From Bacteroidia bacterium (GTDB lineage: Bacteria; Bacteroidota; Bacteroidia; NS11-12g; UBA9320): a stretch of DNA of 64,000 nt. Shown here piece after piece: positions 53,338 through 61,094 of this stretch. The position numbers and the translations under genes were made by a program. The stretch is taken from NCBI GenBank assembly GCA_020849295.1, contig JADLGN010000004.1, forward strand, positions 1 through 64,000, read 5' to 3'. Under the pieces are notes generated by a model. The model had not been told where the DNA came from. It was given only the letters and a program-made list of their open reading frames with translations, and did no database searches. Within the stretch, counting starts at the first letter, position 1. The number at the start of each line of letters is the position of its first letter.

Positions 53338-53811
53338 CTATATTTTGCAAACGAGCTCAGAAGTTGCAGGTTTTAATAATAACCAATCTTCTATTTTTAA
53401 ATTAAACAAACAAAAACTACACTTAGGCAACATTTCACTATGAGATTTATTTAAAAAATTAAAAACATCTGAAATTGCAGGATTGTGAGCCACAATTACT
53501 AATGAATTAAAATCATTTGAAGTAAACATAATTTCGCTAATAATACTATCAAACTTTGAGTTATAAAGGCTTTGATTATATAAGATTCTATCAATATCCC
53601 AATTAAGTATTTCTGCAATCCTTTTAGCTGTTTGTATTGTTCTTTTTGATGAACTTGAATTTACAATATCAGGCAAAAACTGAAATTTTGAAAAAATTTT
53701 ACAAGCAGATTCAATTTCATTCAATCCTTCCAATGTCAATTTTCTCATATAGTCAGGTACAAAAAAATTGTTTTCAGCACTGACATGTCTAATTAATAAA
53801 AGTTGTTTCAT
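53338..53811 (-). CDS. SixA-like histidine phosphatase
   Basis: A 157-aa member of the histidine-phosphatase (phosphoglycerate-mutase-like) family. The catalytic RHG-type motif is LIRHVSAE (R8, H9), the second Arg is in SSSKRTIQTA, and the second catalytic His is H109 in VIVAHNPAI. The shape matches SixA, which dephosphorylates phospho-His on signalling proteins, but family members also act on small metabolites. Cytoplasmic, monocistronic and convergent with the GT39-like gene. Confidence 0.88.
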   Translation of the reverse strand: MKQLLLIRHVSAENNFFVPDYMRKLTLEGLNEIESACKIFSKFQFLPDIVNSSSSKRTIQTAKRIAEILNWDIDRILYNQSLYNSKFDSIISEIMFTSNDFNSLVIVAHNPAISDVFNFLNKSHSEMLPKCSFCLFNLKIEDWLLLKPATSELVCKI

Positions 53812-53913
53812 GTTAGTTCTATTGGATTTAATTTATAGTAATTTAATAACATAGAATTTTATACTAAAGTTTTATTTATTATTTTTCAATGACTTTTTGT
53901 CACATTAAATTTT

Positions 53914-53921
53914 TAATTTTG
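53914..53921 (+). promoter_or_regulatory. -7 element of the miaB operon
   Basis: TAATTTTG matches TAnnTTTG, 8 bases before the miaB ATG, so the leader would be very short. The nearest TTG is 14 bases upstream. Confidence 0.45.
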
Positions 53922-53929
53922 CATAAAAT

Positions 53930-55357
53930 ATGTATCAGGTTTCAGAAATAAAACAAAACTCTAAAATAAGTTCCGAAAGTAAAAAATTATACATTGAAAG
54001 TTATGGATGTGCAATGAACTTTGCTGACAGTGAAGTAATCCTTTCTATCTTATCAGAAAACGGTTATATTTCTACAAATGAAGAAAAAGAAGCAGATGTA
54101 ATATTTATTAATACATGCAGTGTTAGAGATAATGCCGAGCAAAAAATTAAAAACAGACTTGTTCAGTTAAAGTTTAATAAAAAACAAAAACCTGAACTTG
54201 TAGTGGGTATTCTCGGATGTATGGCAGAAAGGCTAAAAACAAAATTACTTGAAGAAGAAAAACTTGTTGATGTAGTTGCCGGTCCTGACTCTTACAGAGA
54301 TTTACCAAATTTATTGAATAACGTAAATGGAGGAAATAAATCAATAAATGTTTTATTGTCTTTAGAAGAAACTTATGCAGAAATAAGCCCTGTAAGAATA
54401 AACAGCAATGGAGTTAATGCTTATGTAAGTATTATGCGTGGATGCGATAATATGTGTAGCTTTTGTGTAGTTCCGTTTACAAGAGGCAGAGAAAGAAGCC
54501 GTGATGTAAATAGTATTTTAAATGAAGTGAAGCAATTGTCAGAAAATGGATATAAAGAAATAACATTGCTGGGACAGAATGTTGACAGTTATTTGTGGTT
54601 TGGAGGAGGTCCTAAAAAAGATTTTGAAAAGCTAAATGACAACGAAAAAGAAAACTCAGTAAATTTTGCTCAACTTCTCGAAAAAGTCGCAAAAATTGAT
54701 AGTAACATGAGAATCAGGTTTAGCACTTCATATCCTAAAGATATTACCGATGAAGTACTTTTTATAATGAAAAAGTATAACAATATATGCAAATACATAC
54801 ACCTTCCGGCTCAAAGCGGAAGCAGCAGAGTGCTTGATGTAATGAATAGAAATTATACAAGAGAGTGGTATTTAGGGAAAATTGATCGCATAAGAGAAAT
54901 TATACCTGATTGCGGAATTTCATGCGATATAATTTCAGGATTTTGTACAGAAACCGAACAAGACCATATTGACACTCTTTCGCTAATGGAAATTTCACAA
55001 TTTGATTTTTCATACATGTACAATTACAGCGTAAGACCAGGTACTCTTGCCGAGCGAAAAATGACAGATGATGTACCGATTGATGTAAAAAAAAGAAGAT
55101 TAACCGAAATTATAGAACTCCAAAATAAAATTTCAAAAAATAAAAACAGACAAAGAGAAGGGAAAATATTCAGGGTACTTGTAGAAGGACCTTCAAAAAG
55201 AAACAAAAATGAGTATATGGGGAGAAGCGACCAAAATATTGTTGTTATTTTTAATATTGAAAATTATAAACAAGGTGATTATGTTGACGTATTAATTGAA
55301 AAAAGTACAACAACAAGCCTAATTGGAAAAATTGTAGAAAAATCAGATACACCATAA
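53930..55357 (+). CDS. miaB: tRNA-2-methylthio-N6-dimethylallyladenosine synthase
   Basis: A radical-SAM methylthiotransferase that adds ms2 to i6A37 of tRNAs reading UNN codons. 475 aa. UPF0004 domain with cluster cysteines in [25 protein letters not shown] and [10 protein letters not shown]. The radical-SAM triad is CDNMCSFC (C-x3-C-x2-C) followed by [13 protein letters not shown]. Also [19 protein letters not shown], and a C-terminal TRAM domain ([20 protein letters not shown]). It leads the operon with the sigma-54 activator, lptE, a repeat protein and secG (11-base gap to the next gene). Confidence 0.97.
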   Translation: MYQVSEIKQNSKISSESKKLYIESYGCAMNFADSEVILSILSENGYISTNEEKEADVIFINTCSVRDNAEQKIKNRLVQLKFNKKQKPELVVGILGCMAERLKTKLLEEEKLVDVVAGPDSYRDLPNLLNNVNGGNKSINVLLSLEETYAEISPVRINSNGVNAYVSIMRGCDNMCSFCVVPFTRGRERSRDVNSILNEVKQLSENGYKEITLLGQNVDSYLWFGGGPKKDFEKLNDNEKENSVNFAQLLEKVAKIDSNMRIRFSTSYPKDITDEVLFIMKKYNNICKYIHLPAQSGSSRVLDVMNRNYTREWYLGKIDRIREIIPDCGISCDIISGFCTETEQDHIDTLSLMEISQFDFSYMYNYSVRPGTLAERKMTDDVPIDVKKRRLTEIIELQNKISKNKNRQREGKIFRVLVEGPSKRNKNEYMGRSDQNIVVIFNIENYKQGDYVDVLIEKSTTTSLIGKIVEKSDTP

Positions 55358-55368
55358 CTTTTATATCA

Positions 55369-56637
55369 ATGGATTTGCAAAATATTAAACTCAGATTTGG
55401 AATAATTGGTAATTCGCCCAGAATAAATTATGCACTTGAAACGGCTGTTAAAGTAGCCCCTACAGATATTTCGGTTTATATACTTGGCGAAAGTGGTGTT
55501 GGAAAAGAATCATTTTCAAAAATAATTCATCAGTTAAGCAATCGTAAGCACGGACCATTTATTTCAATTAATTGCGGAGCAATACCGGAAGGCACTATAA
55601 ATTCAGAACTTTTCGGACACGAAAAAGGCTCATTTACCGGTGCAAACGAAAGTAGAAAGGGATACTTTGAAACTGTAAACGGCGGAACAATTTTTTTAGA
55701 TGAAATTGGCGAATTGCCACTTGAAACTCAAGCAAGATTGCTCAGAATTCTTGAATATGGCGAATTTATAAGGGTAGGTTCGTCAAAAGTACAAAAAACC
55801 GATGTTCGAATTGTAACAGCAACCAACAAAGATTTGGTAAAATTATGCAATCAAGGAAAATTTAGAGAAGATTTGTATTACCGATTGTCTACATTGCCAA
55901 TATATGTACCTGCATTGCGTGAAAGATCTTCTGATATATCAATACTTTTTAAAAAATTTGCTTCTGATTTTGCTGAAAAATATAGAATAAAAGCTATAGA
56001 ATTAACTCCTGATGCCGAAGCAGTAATAAGCAATTACAGATGGCCAGGTAATATAAGACAACTAAAAAACATTGTTGAACAAATTTCGGTTCTTGAACAA
56101 ACAAGAATAATTAACGATAGCTTAATAGTAAAATATTTGCCTACAGAGAATACCTCCGGGCAACTTATTGTAAGTAATGATAGCAAACAAGAAAACCTAA
56201 ACGAAAGAGAAATATTCTATAAAGTACTTTTTGATTTAAAAAAAGATGTAAATGACCTGAAAAGTATAGTACTTGGATTATTAGAAAATCAAAAAAACTT
56301 TTCAGGTGATTTTTCTGAAATTAATAAAGCTGCCCTTACTCGTATATTACCTACAAATGAAGAAATTGAAATTCCGCATTCTCAGGAAATATTTATTAGA
56401 CCCCAACCTACTTCTATAATAAATAAAACCGAACATCAAATAATAGAACAGGAAATTACCCAAGCAGAATCAGTAAATATTGAAGAAAATCTCAGCCTAG
56501 AGGCAAAAGAAAAAGAACTAATTAAAAAATCATTGATTAAAAATAACGGGAAACGCAAAAAAGCTGCAAGCGAATTAGGTATTTCCGAAAGAACATTGTA
56601 CCGTAAAATTAAAGAATTTAACCTTGAAAACTACTAA
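55369..56637 (+). CDS. Sigma-54-dependent transcriptional activator (no receiver domain)
   Basis: A 422-aa AAA+ activator. There is no N-terminal sensory domain beyond ~20 residues. Walker A GESGVGKES (40-48), the sigma-54 contact loop is GSFTGA (87-92, S for the usual A), Walker B GGTIFLDEIGEL (~103-114), the Arg finger lies in FREDLYYRLS and the lid in NYRWPGNIRQLKNIVE. The Pro/Glu-rich linker ~255-375 is unlike standard activators, and a C-terminal Fis-type HTH (KRKKAASELGISERTLYRKI) ends the protein. With no input domain it may be constitutive or regulated by interaction. It overlaps lptE by 14 bases, linking it to LPS transport. Confidence 0.93.
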   Translation: MDLQNIKLRFGIIGNSPRINYALETAVKVAPTDISVYILGESGVGKESFSKIIHQLSNRKHGPFISINCGAIPEGTINSELFGHEKGSFTGANESRKGYFETVNGGTIFLDEIGELPLETQARLLRILEYGEFIRVGSSKVQKTDVRIVTATNKDLVKLCNQGKFREDLYYRLSTLPIYVPALRERSSDISILFKKFASDFAEKYRIKAIELTPDAEAVISNYRWPGNIRQLKNIVEQISVLEQTRIINDSLIVKYLPTENTSGQLIVSNDSKQENLNEREIFYKVLFDLKKDVNDLKSIVLGLLENQKNFSGDFSEINKAALTRILPTNEEIEIPHSQEIFIRPQPTSIINKTEHQIIEQEITQAESVNIEENLSLEAKEKELIKKSLIKNNGKRKKAASELGISERTLYRKIKEFNLENY

Positions 56638-57124
56638 ACCTATTTTATATATTCTTATAGCTTGTCAATTTGCAATTTTTGGGTGTTACTCTTTTCAGGG
56701 AGCTTCTATCCCGCCCGATGTCAATACTTTTTCGGTTGGTTTTTTTGAAAACAAAGCGGCAATAGTTAATCCTTCGTTAAGCAATACTTTTACAGAAAAA
56801 CTTAAAGACAAAATGAATAATACAAGATTAAATTTCATTAGAGAAAATGGAGATTTTAGTTTTAGTGGATATATTACAGAATATATAGTTGAGCCAATTG
56901 CAATGCAAGGTGATGCAAACACAACTAAAAACAGACTTAAAATTTCTATAAATGTAAAATTTGAATGTATTAAACATCCTGAAAAAAACTTTGAGCAGAC
57001 TTTCAGCAACTTTCAAGATTTTGATGCAAATAAAAATTTCAGTACTTTAGAAAATGATTTAGTTAAAGAAATAACAAACCAAATTGTTCAGGAAATATTT
57101 AATAAAGCAGCAGTAAATTGGTGA
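56624..57124 (+). CDS. lptE: LptE-family outer-membrane LPS-assembly lipoprotein
   Basis: A 166-aa lipoprotein plugging the LptD barrel in LPS export. The lipobox is IFGC with Cys21 (after LYILIACQFA). The mature start CYSFQGASIPPDVNTFSVGF and FENKAAIVNPSLSNTFTEKL are typical of the Bacteroidota LptE family, as is the AMQGDANTTKNRLKISINVK strand and FENF-like F(S/N)FQDFDANKNF. Starts at TTG inside the activator gene (14-base overlap) and its stop overlaps the next start. Confidence 0.9.
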   Translation: MKTTKPILYILIACQFAIFGCYSFQGASIPPDVNTFSVGFFENKAAIVNPSLSNTFTEKLKDKMNNTRLNFIRENGDFSFSGYITEYIVEPIAMQGDANTTKNRLKISINVKFECIKHPEKNFEQTFSNFQDFDANKNFSTLENDLVKEITNQIVQEIFNKAAVNW

Positions 57125-58302
57125 GTATAATAAATGACTATATTGAAAATTCAGACTCTTTAGGACGTAAAGAAGCTGAGAACCTTGAAGATTTAAGAGC
57201 AAAATTCCCATATTTTCAAGTTCTGCATATTTTAATTGCAAAATCACATAAAAATCAAAACACATTTGGATTTAACAAGAATCTAAGATTAGCATCATTA
57301 TATTCAGGCAATAGAAAAATTTTATACAATTTTATCAATAATGAAACCGAAGTAAAGCAAAAATCAGAAGCAATCGATGAAATAATAACAGTTCCTCAAC
57401 CTGAACCTGAACCTCAACCTGAACCTATAACTGAATTACCTGAGGATATAGAAACTAAAATTGAAGAAAGAATTACAGAAACAGAAAAAGTACCCGAAAT
57501 AAATGAAATTGCAGAAGAAACAACCGATAAAATAATTACAGACCCTCAACCTCAACCTCAACCTGAACCTATAACTGAATTACCTGAGGATATAGAAACT
57601 AAAATTGAAGAAAGAATTACAGAAACAGAAAAAGTACCCGAAATAAATGAAATTGCAGAAGAAACAACCGATAAAAAAATAACAGACCCTCAACCTCAAC
57701 CAGAACCTGAACAAAATAACACCCAAGATCAAAATTCAGAAACATCTGAAAATCTTGTTTCAGAATTACCAATAGAAATGAGTTTCTTTGACTGGTTAGA
57801 CAACATTGAGTCGCCTATTGAAGAAGAAATAAAAGAAAAAAATGCTGAAGAAATTAGTAAAACAGATACTATAATTATTTTACCAAATACAAACATTGAG
57901 GAAGAAAACGAAAATGACGGAAATTACGATCCGGCCGGATGGGCTGATTTAGCTTACGATATACAAGCATACGTAAAACAAGCTGACGAAAAATCAAACC
58001 ATAAAAACATCCAACTAAGCAAAGATGAAGTTGATAGTATTCTCGACAATTTTTTAAGTAAAAACCCTAGTATTTCAAAACCTAAAGCAGAGTTTTACAA
58101 ACCCGAAAATATGGCAAAAAAAAGCGAAGAATTTCACACGGATATAGCGAGTGAAACATTAGCTAATTTGTTTTATAAACAAGGGCTACTACATAAATCA
58201 TTAGAATTATATGAAAAATTGTTGTTGCAAAGTCCGAATAAAAAAGACATTTTTGCAGAAAAAATCAAAATAATAAAAGAAGAATTAATAAATAAATTAT
58301 AA
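57118..58302 (+). CDS. Repeat-containing acidic protein with C-terminal TPR-like helices
   Basis: A 394-aa protein without signal peptide. The N-terminal ~80 residues are helical (RKEAENLEDLRAKFPYFQVL). Residues ~90-210 are Pro/Glu/Thr-rich with PEPEPQPEP runs and two near-identical 48-residue repeats (104-199, see 57427-57714). A short SFFDWLDNI-type helix (~222) and a polar stretch follow. The C-terminus (~345-394: TLANLFYKQGLLHKSLELYE) is TPR-like. I do not recognise a named family; the position between lptE and secG is common for a Bacteroidota hypothetical. Starts at TTG 57118 or GTG 57121. Function unknown; the repeat region is likely flexible and length-variable. Confidence 0.75.
   Translation: MVSIINDYIENSDSLGRKEAENLEDLRAKFPYFQVLHILIAKSHKNQNTFGFNKNLRLASLYSGNRKILYNFINNETEVKQKSEAIDEIITVPQPEPEPQPEPITELPEDIETKIEERITETEKVPEINEIAEETTDKIITDPQPQPQPEPITELPEDIETKIEERITETEKVPEINEIAEETTDKKITDPQPQPEPEQNNTQDQNSETSENLVSELPIEMSFFDWLDNIESPIEEEIKEKNAEEISKTDTIIILPNTNIEEENENDGNYDPAGWADLAYDIQAYVKQADEKSNHKNIQLSKDEVDSILDNFLSKNPSISKPKAEFYKPENMAKKSEEFHTDIASETLANLFYKQGLLHKSLELYEKLLLQSPNKKDIFAEKIKIIKEELINKL
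57427..57714 (+). repeat. 144-bp in-frame tandem repeat (2 copies)
   Basis: Copy 1 spans 57427-57570 and copy 2 spans 57571-57714. They are identical for about the first 110 bases; the remainder differs by a few bases (ATAATTACA versus AAAATAACA, and late CCT/CCA changes). Each encodes 48 residues from ITELPEDIETKIEERI to DPQPQPQPEP. The copy number could change by recombination or slippage without a frameshift. Confidence 0.93.
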
Positions 58303-58303
58303 C

Positions 58304-58642
58304 ATGTTCACATTAATAACCTGGCTTACAATAATTGCGTGTATCTTATTAGTAGCAATTGTTCTTATTCAAAACCCAAAAGGAGGCGGATTGTCTTCAA
58401 ATTTTTCTGCAGCCAATCAAATACTTGGGGTAAACAAAACTACCGAAGGTGTTGAAAAAATAACATGGATACTTGCAATTTCATTGCTTATACTATCTCT
58501 TGCCGGTCCATTTTTTATTTCAGGAAGTTCATCATCAAAAGAATCAAAAATGAAAGAAAATATTGAAAATGCTACACCTGGCTCAGTTAATCCCCCCCCC
58601 GCTGCTCCTCAAGGAAGCGGTCAGCCACCACAGCAACCATAA
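58304..58642 (+). CDS. secG: Preprotein translocase subunit SecG
   Basis: A 112-aa accessory subunit of the SecYEG channel. Two TM helices: ~1-25 (FTLITWLTIIACILLVAIVL) and ~55-75 (KITWILAISLLILSLAGPFF). Between them is the SecG signature IQNPKGGGLSSNFSAANQIL. A longer than usual Ser/Pro/Gln-rich cytoplasmic or periplasmic tail follows and includes VNPPPAAP, encoded by a nine-C run. Two bases after the repeat gene; closed by a terminator at 58676. Confidence 0.93.
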   Translation: MFTLITWLTIIACILLVAIVLIQNPKGGGLSSNFSAANQILGVNKTTEGVEKITWILAISLLILSLAGPFFISGSSSSKESKMKENIENATPGSVNPPPAAPQGSGQPPQQP

Positions 58643-58675
58643 TAATTATATTTAAATAAAAACATTATAAATATT

Positions 58676-58699
58676 GCCTCGCTTAGGCGGGGCTTTTTT
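58676..58699 (+). terminator. Rho-independent terminator after secG
   Basis: GCCTCGC and GCGGGGC form a 7-bp GC-rich stem (one G-U pair) with loop TTAG, followed by six T. It ends the miaB-secG operon and precedes the surE promoter element. Confidence 0.85.
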
Positions 58700-58714
58700 A
58701 TTGTTAAATTATTT

Positions 58715-58722
58715 TAATTTTG
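58715..58722 (+). promoter_or_regulatory. -7 element of the surE operon
   Basis: TAATTTTG matches TAnnTTTG just after the secG terminator and 6 bases before the surE ATG, implying a very short or absent leader. Confidence 0.45.
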
Positions 58723-58728
58723 TAAAAG

Positions 58729-59496
58729 ATGAGCACACCCCTAATATTAGTATGCAATGACGATGGAATTTCAGCACCGGGAATTGCTGCACTTGTAAAT
58801 AGTATGAAGCAAATAGGACAAGTAGTGGTTGTAGCGCCAGATAGCCCACAAAGCGGTACCGGACATGCCATTACCATGAATCATCCGCTAAGAATGGAAA
58901 GAGTACACTTGTTTGACGACATACCTGCATATCAATGCAGCGGAACCCCGGTTGACTGTGTAAAACTTGCTGTTGATAAAGTGTTACATCGAAGACCCGA
59001 TTTGCTTGTTTCGGGAATTAATCACGGCTCAAACTCATCAATAAATGTAATATACAGCGGTACTATAAGTGCTGCGGTTGAAGGTGCAATTGAGGGTATA
59101 AATTCAATAGGTTTTTCATTAAATGATTATGGCTTTGAGGCAGATTTTGAAGCATCAGTTTATTACAGTAAAATTATCTCTCAAAAAGTTTTAGAAAACA
59201 ATCTGCCAGAAGGTACTTTGTTGAATGTAAACATTCCCAAACTCAAGCTAAATGAAATTAAAGGAATTAAAATATGTCGTCAGGCAAAAGCTAAATGGGT
59301 AGAAGAATTTGATGAAAGAACAGATCCGCATAGTAGAAAATATTATTGGCTTACCGGAAATTTTATTAATAATGACCATGGTGAAGATACTGATGAGTGG
59401 GCAATAAAAAACGGATTTGTATCTGTTGTTCCAACTCAATTTGACCTTACAGCACATCATTCAATAAGCATATTAAATTCATGGAATTTTCAATAA
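58729..59496 (+). CDS. surE: 5'/3'-nucleotidase SurE
   Basis: A 255-aa metal-dependent nucleotidase dephosphorylating nucleoside monophosphates and short polyphosphate. The metal site begins LVCNDDGISAPGI (D9, D10), with APDSPQSGTGHAIT (Ser ligand, ~40) and LVSGINHGSNSS (Asn ligand, ~95). The rest, PTQFDLTAHHSISIL, is typical. It overlaps the next membrane gene by 16 bases; SurE-small protein-lpxB is a recurrent Bacteroidota arrangement. Confidence 0.96.
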   Translation: MSTPLILVCNDDGISAPGIAALVNSMKQIGQVVVVAPDSPQSGTGHAITMNHPLRMERVHLFDDIPAYQCSGTPVDCVKLAVDKVLHRRPDLLVSGINHGSNSSINVIYSGTISAAVEGAIEGINSIGFSLNDYGFEADFEASVYYSKIISQKVLENNLPEGTLLNVNIPKLKLNEIKGIKICRQAKAKWVEEFDERTDPHSRKYYWLTGNFINNDHGEDTDEWAIKNGFVSVVPTQFDLTAHHSISILNSWNFQ

Positions 59497-59747
59497 AAAA
59501 ATACGATAAATTTTGGATAGGGTTACTTTCGGGAATTGCTGTTCCTGCATTGTTTTTATTGATAATGTTTTGGCAAGAAAAAATGTTTGCGATGATGCTT
59601 GTTAGCTCATTGCTAAGAATAGGTCTTGTATTTAATCTTGCAATTTTTCTTCTTACTTTTTATACAAATTTTGATAACATACCAAAGGGAATACTTTATG
59701 CAACCATTTTTTACGCTTTGATAATAATCATTCTTTATTTTACTTAA
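59481..59747 (+). CDS. Small hypothetical membrane protein
   Basis: An 88-aa protein with about three hydrophobic helices (~12-28 IGLLSGIAVPALFLLIMF, ~37-60 MLVSSLLRIGLVFNLAIFLL, ~70-88 ILYATIFYALIIIILYF). No named domain recognised. It starts inside surE (16-base overlap) and ends 6 bases before lpxB. Its constant place before lpxB suggests an envelope-lipid role, which is only inference. Confidence 0.7.
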   Translation: MEFSIKKYDKFWIGLLSGIAVPALFLLIMFWQEKMFAMMLVSSLLRIGLVFNLAIFLLTFYTNFDNIPKGILYATIFYALIIIILYFT

Positions 59748-59753
59748 TAAAAA

Positions 59754-60854
59754 TTGAAATATTATATAATAGCCGGCGAAGTTTCTGGTGATTTGCATGG
59801 TGCAAATCTTATTAAATCAATAAAGAAAATTGATGATAATGCAAATTTCAGAGTTTGGGGCGGAGATTTAATGCAAAATCAGGGAGCAACTAATGTGGTT
59901 CATATCAGAGACAGGGCAATTATGGGTTTTATTGAAGTAATTTTGAATTTATTTAAAATAATAAAACTAATAAATTTTGCTAAAAAAGATATAAGCGAAT
60001 ACAATCCTGACAGATTAATTTTTATAGATTATCCGGGGTTTAATCTAAAGATTGCAGCATGGGCACACAGTAAAGGTTTTGAAACTCACTATTATATATC
60101 ACCTAAAATTTGGGCTTGGAATGTAAAAAGAGCATTGAAAATTAAAAAAATAATTACAAAGATGTATGTTATTTTACCTTTTGAAAGAGAATTTTACAAA
60201 AAATTTGGATATGATGTAAAATATGTAGGAAATCCAATTCTTGACCAAATAAATAACTTTATCCCCAACCCTGATTTTGTTAAAAATTATAATCTCGATA
60301 ATAAGCCTATTATAGCATTATTGCCGGGTAGCAGAAAACAAGAAATTGATTTAATAATGCCTGTAATGCTACAAAGTGTAATACCATTTATAAAAAATTA
60401 CAATGTAGTGGTAGCAGTTGCACCTGGGTATGAAAATTCATATTTTAATAAGTATTTAAATATTGAAAATGTTAAACTAATAAACGATAATACATATAAT
60501 ATATTAAAATACAGCTATGCGGCATTAGTAACATCAGGAACTGCTGCCCTCGAAACTGCAATTTTTAATATACCGCAGGTAGTGTGTTATAAAACGAGTT
60601 GGATAAATGCTTTTATTGCAAAATTTGTTATAAAAGTAAAGTATATTTCCTTGCCTAATCTTATAAGTGGAAAAGAAATTATAAGAGAATTACTGCAAAA
60701 TGAGCTAACAGTTGAAAATTTAAAAAAAGAACTTAATAAATTGACAAATGAAAATTTAAGAGAAAAAGTTTTTGAAGATTATTCAGAGCTTAAAGAAATA
60801 ATGGGCAGCGAAGGGGCTTCTGATATAACAGCATCTTGTATAGTCTTGTCCTAA
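59754..60854 (+). CDS. lpxB: Lipid-A-disaccharide synthase
   Basis: A GT19 enzyme joining lipid X and UDP-diacylglucosamine to make the lipid A disaccharide at the inner membrane. 366 aa from a TTG start. The start is MKYYIIAGEVSGDLHGANL. Further motifs are FIDYPGFNLKIAAWAHSKG, YYISPKIWAWNVKR, YVGNPILDQ, ALLPGSRKQEID, and SGTAALETAIFNIPQVVCYK. The C-terminus SEGASDITASCIVLS is unusual: the stop TAA (60852-60854) lies inside the left arm of an inverted-repeat element, so an insertion probably replaced the native end. The core is intact. Confidence 0.96.
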   Translation: MKYYIIAGEVSGDLHGANLIKSIKKIDDNANFRVWGGDLMQNQGATNVVHIRDRAIMGFIEVILNLFKIIKLINFAKKDISEYNPDRLIFIDYPGFNLKIAAWAHSKGFETHYYISPKIWAWNVKRALKIKKIITKMYVILPFEREFYKKFGYDVKYVGNPILDQINNFIPNPDFVKNYNLDNKPIIALLPGSRKQEIDLIMPVMLQSVIPFIKNYNVVVAVAPGYENSYFNKYLNIENVKLINDNTYNILKYSYAALVTSGTAALETAIFNIPQVVCYKTSWINAFIAKFVIKVKYISLPNLISGKEIIRELLQNELTVENLKKELNKLTNENLREKVFEDYSELKEIMGSEGASDITASCIVLS

Positions 60855-61026
60855 AATAGGTTTACACTATAAAAGTGTAAAACACGGATAATTAAAATTA
60901 TTCAAAAATAAAAACTTAAAGAATATGGAAAAAGTTCTATTATTGTTAACCCAATATAGGACTAAAAATGAATTGTAAACTTATTTCAGAATTAATAAAA
61001 AAAAACTGTAAACTTTTTTAGGACGA
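60846..61026. mobile_element. MITE-like inverted-repeat element (or IS end remnant)
   Basis: A left arm at 60846-60868 and a right arm at 61005-61026 are near-matching inverted repeats sharing GTCCTAAAA...GTTTACA (one indel, two or three mismatches). The 181-bp interval has no coding frame. Next to the left arm TTTACACT and AGTGTAAA form a hairpin (60861-60881); TGTAAACTT occurs twice near the right arm. No clean target duplication flanks it. The arms resemble termini of DDE insertion sequences such as IS3-type, though I could not match a named element. It supplies the lpxB stop codon. Confidence 0.6.
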
Positions 61027-61094
61027 TACAGATTTTAATTACTGACTTTTTTTTATTTTTAAACCTTTAAATTAAATTAATGTTATTATAAAAT

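Noticed and set aside
60861..60881. Hairpin read as lpxB terminator
   Set aside because: The TTTACACT/AGTGTAAA stem is AT-rich and not followed by a T run; it fits better as part of the inverted-repeat element.
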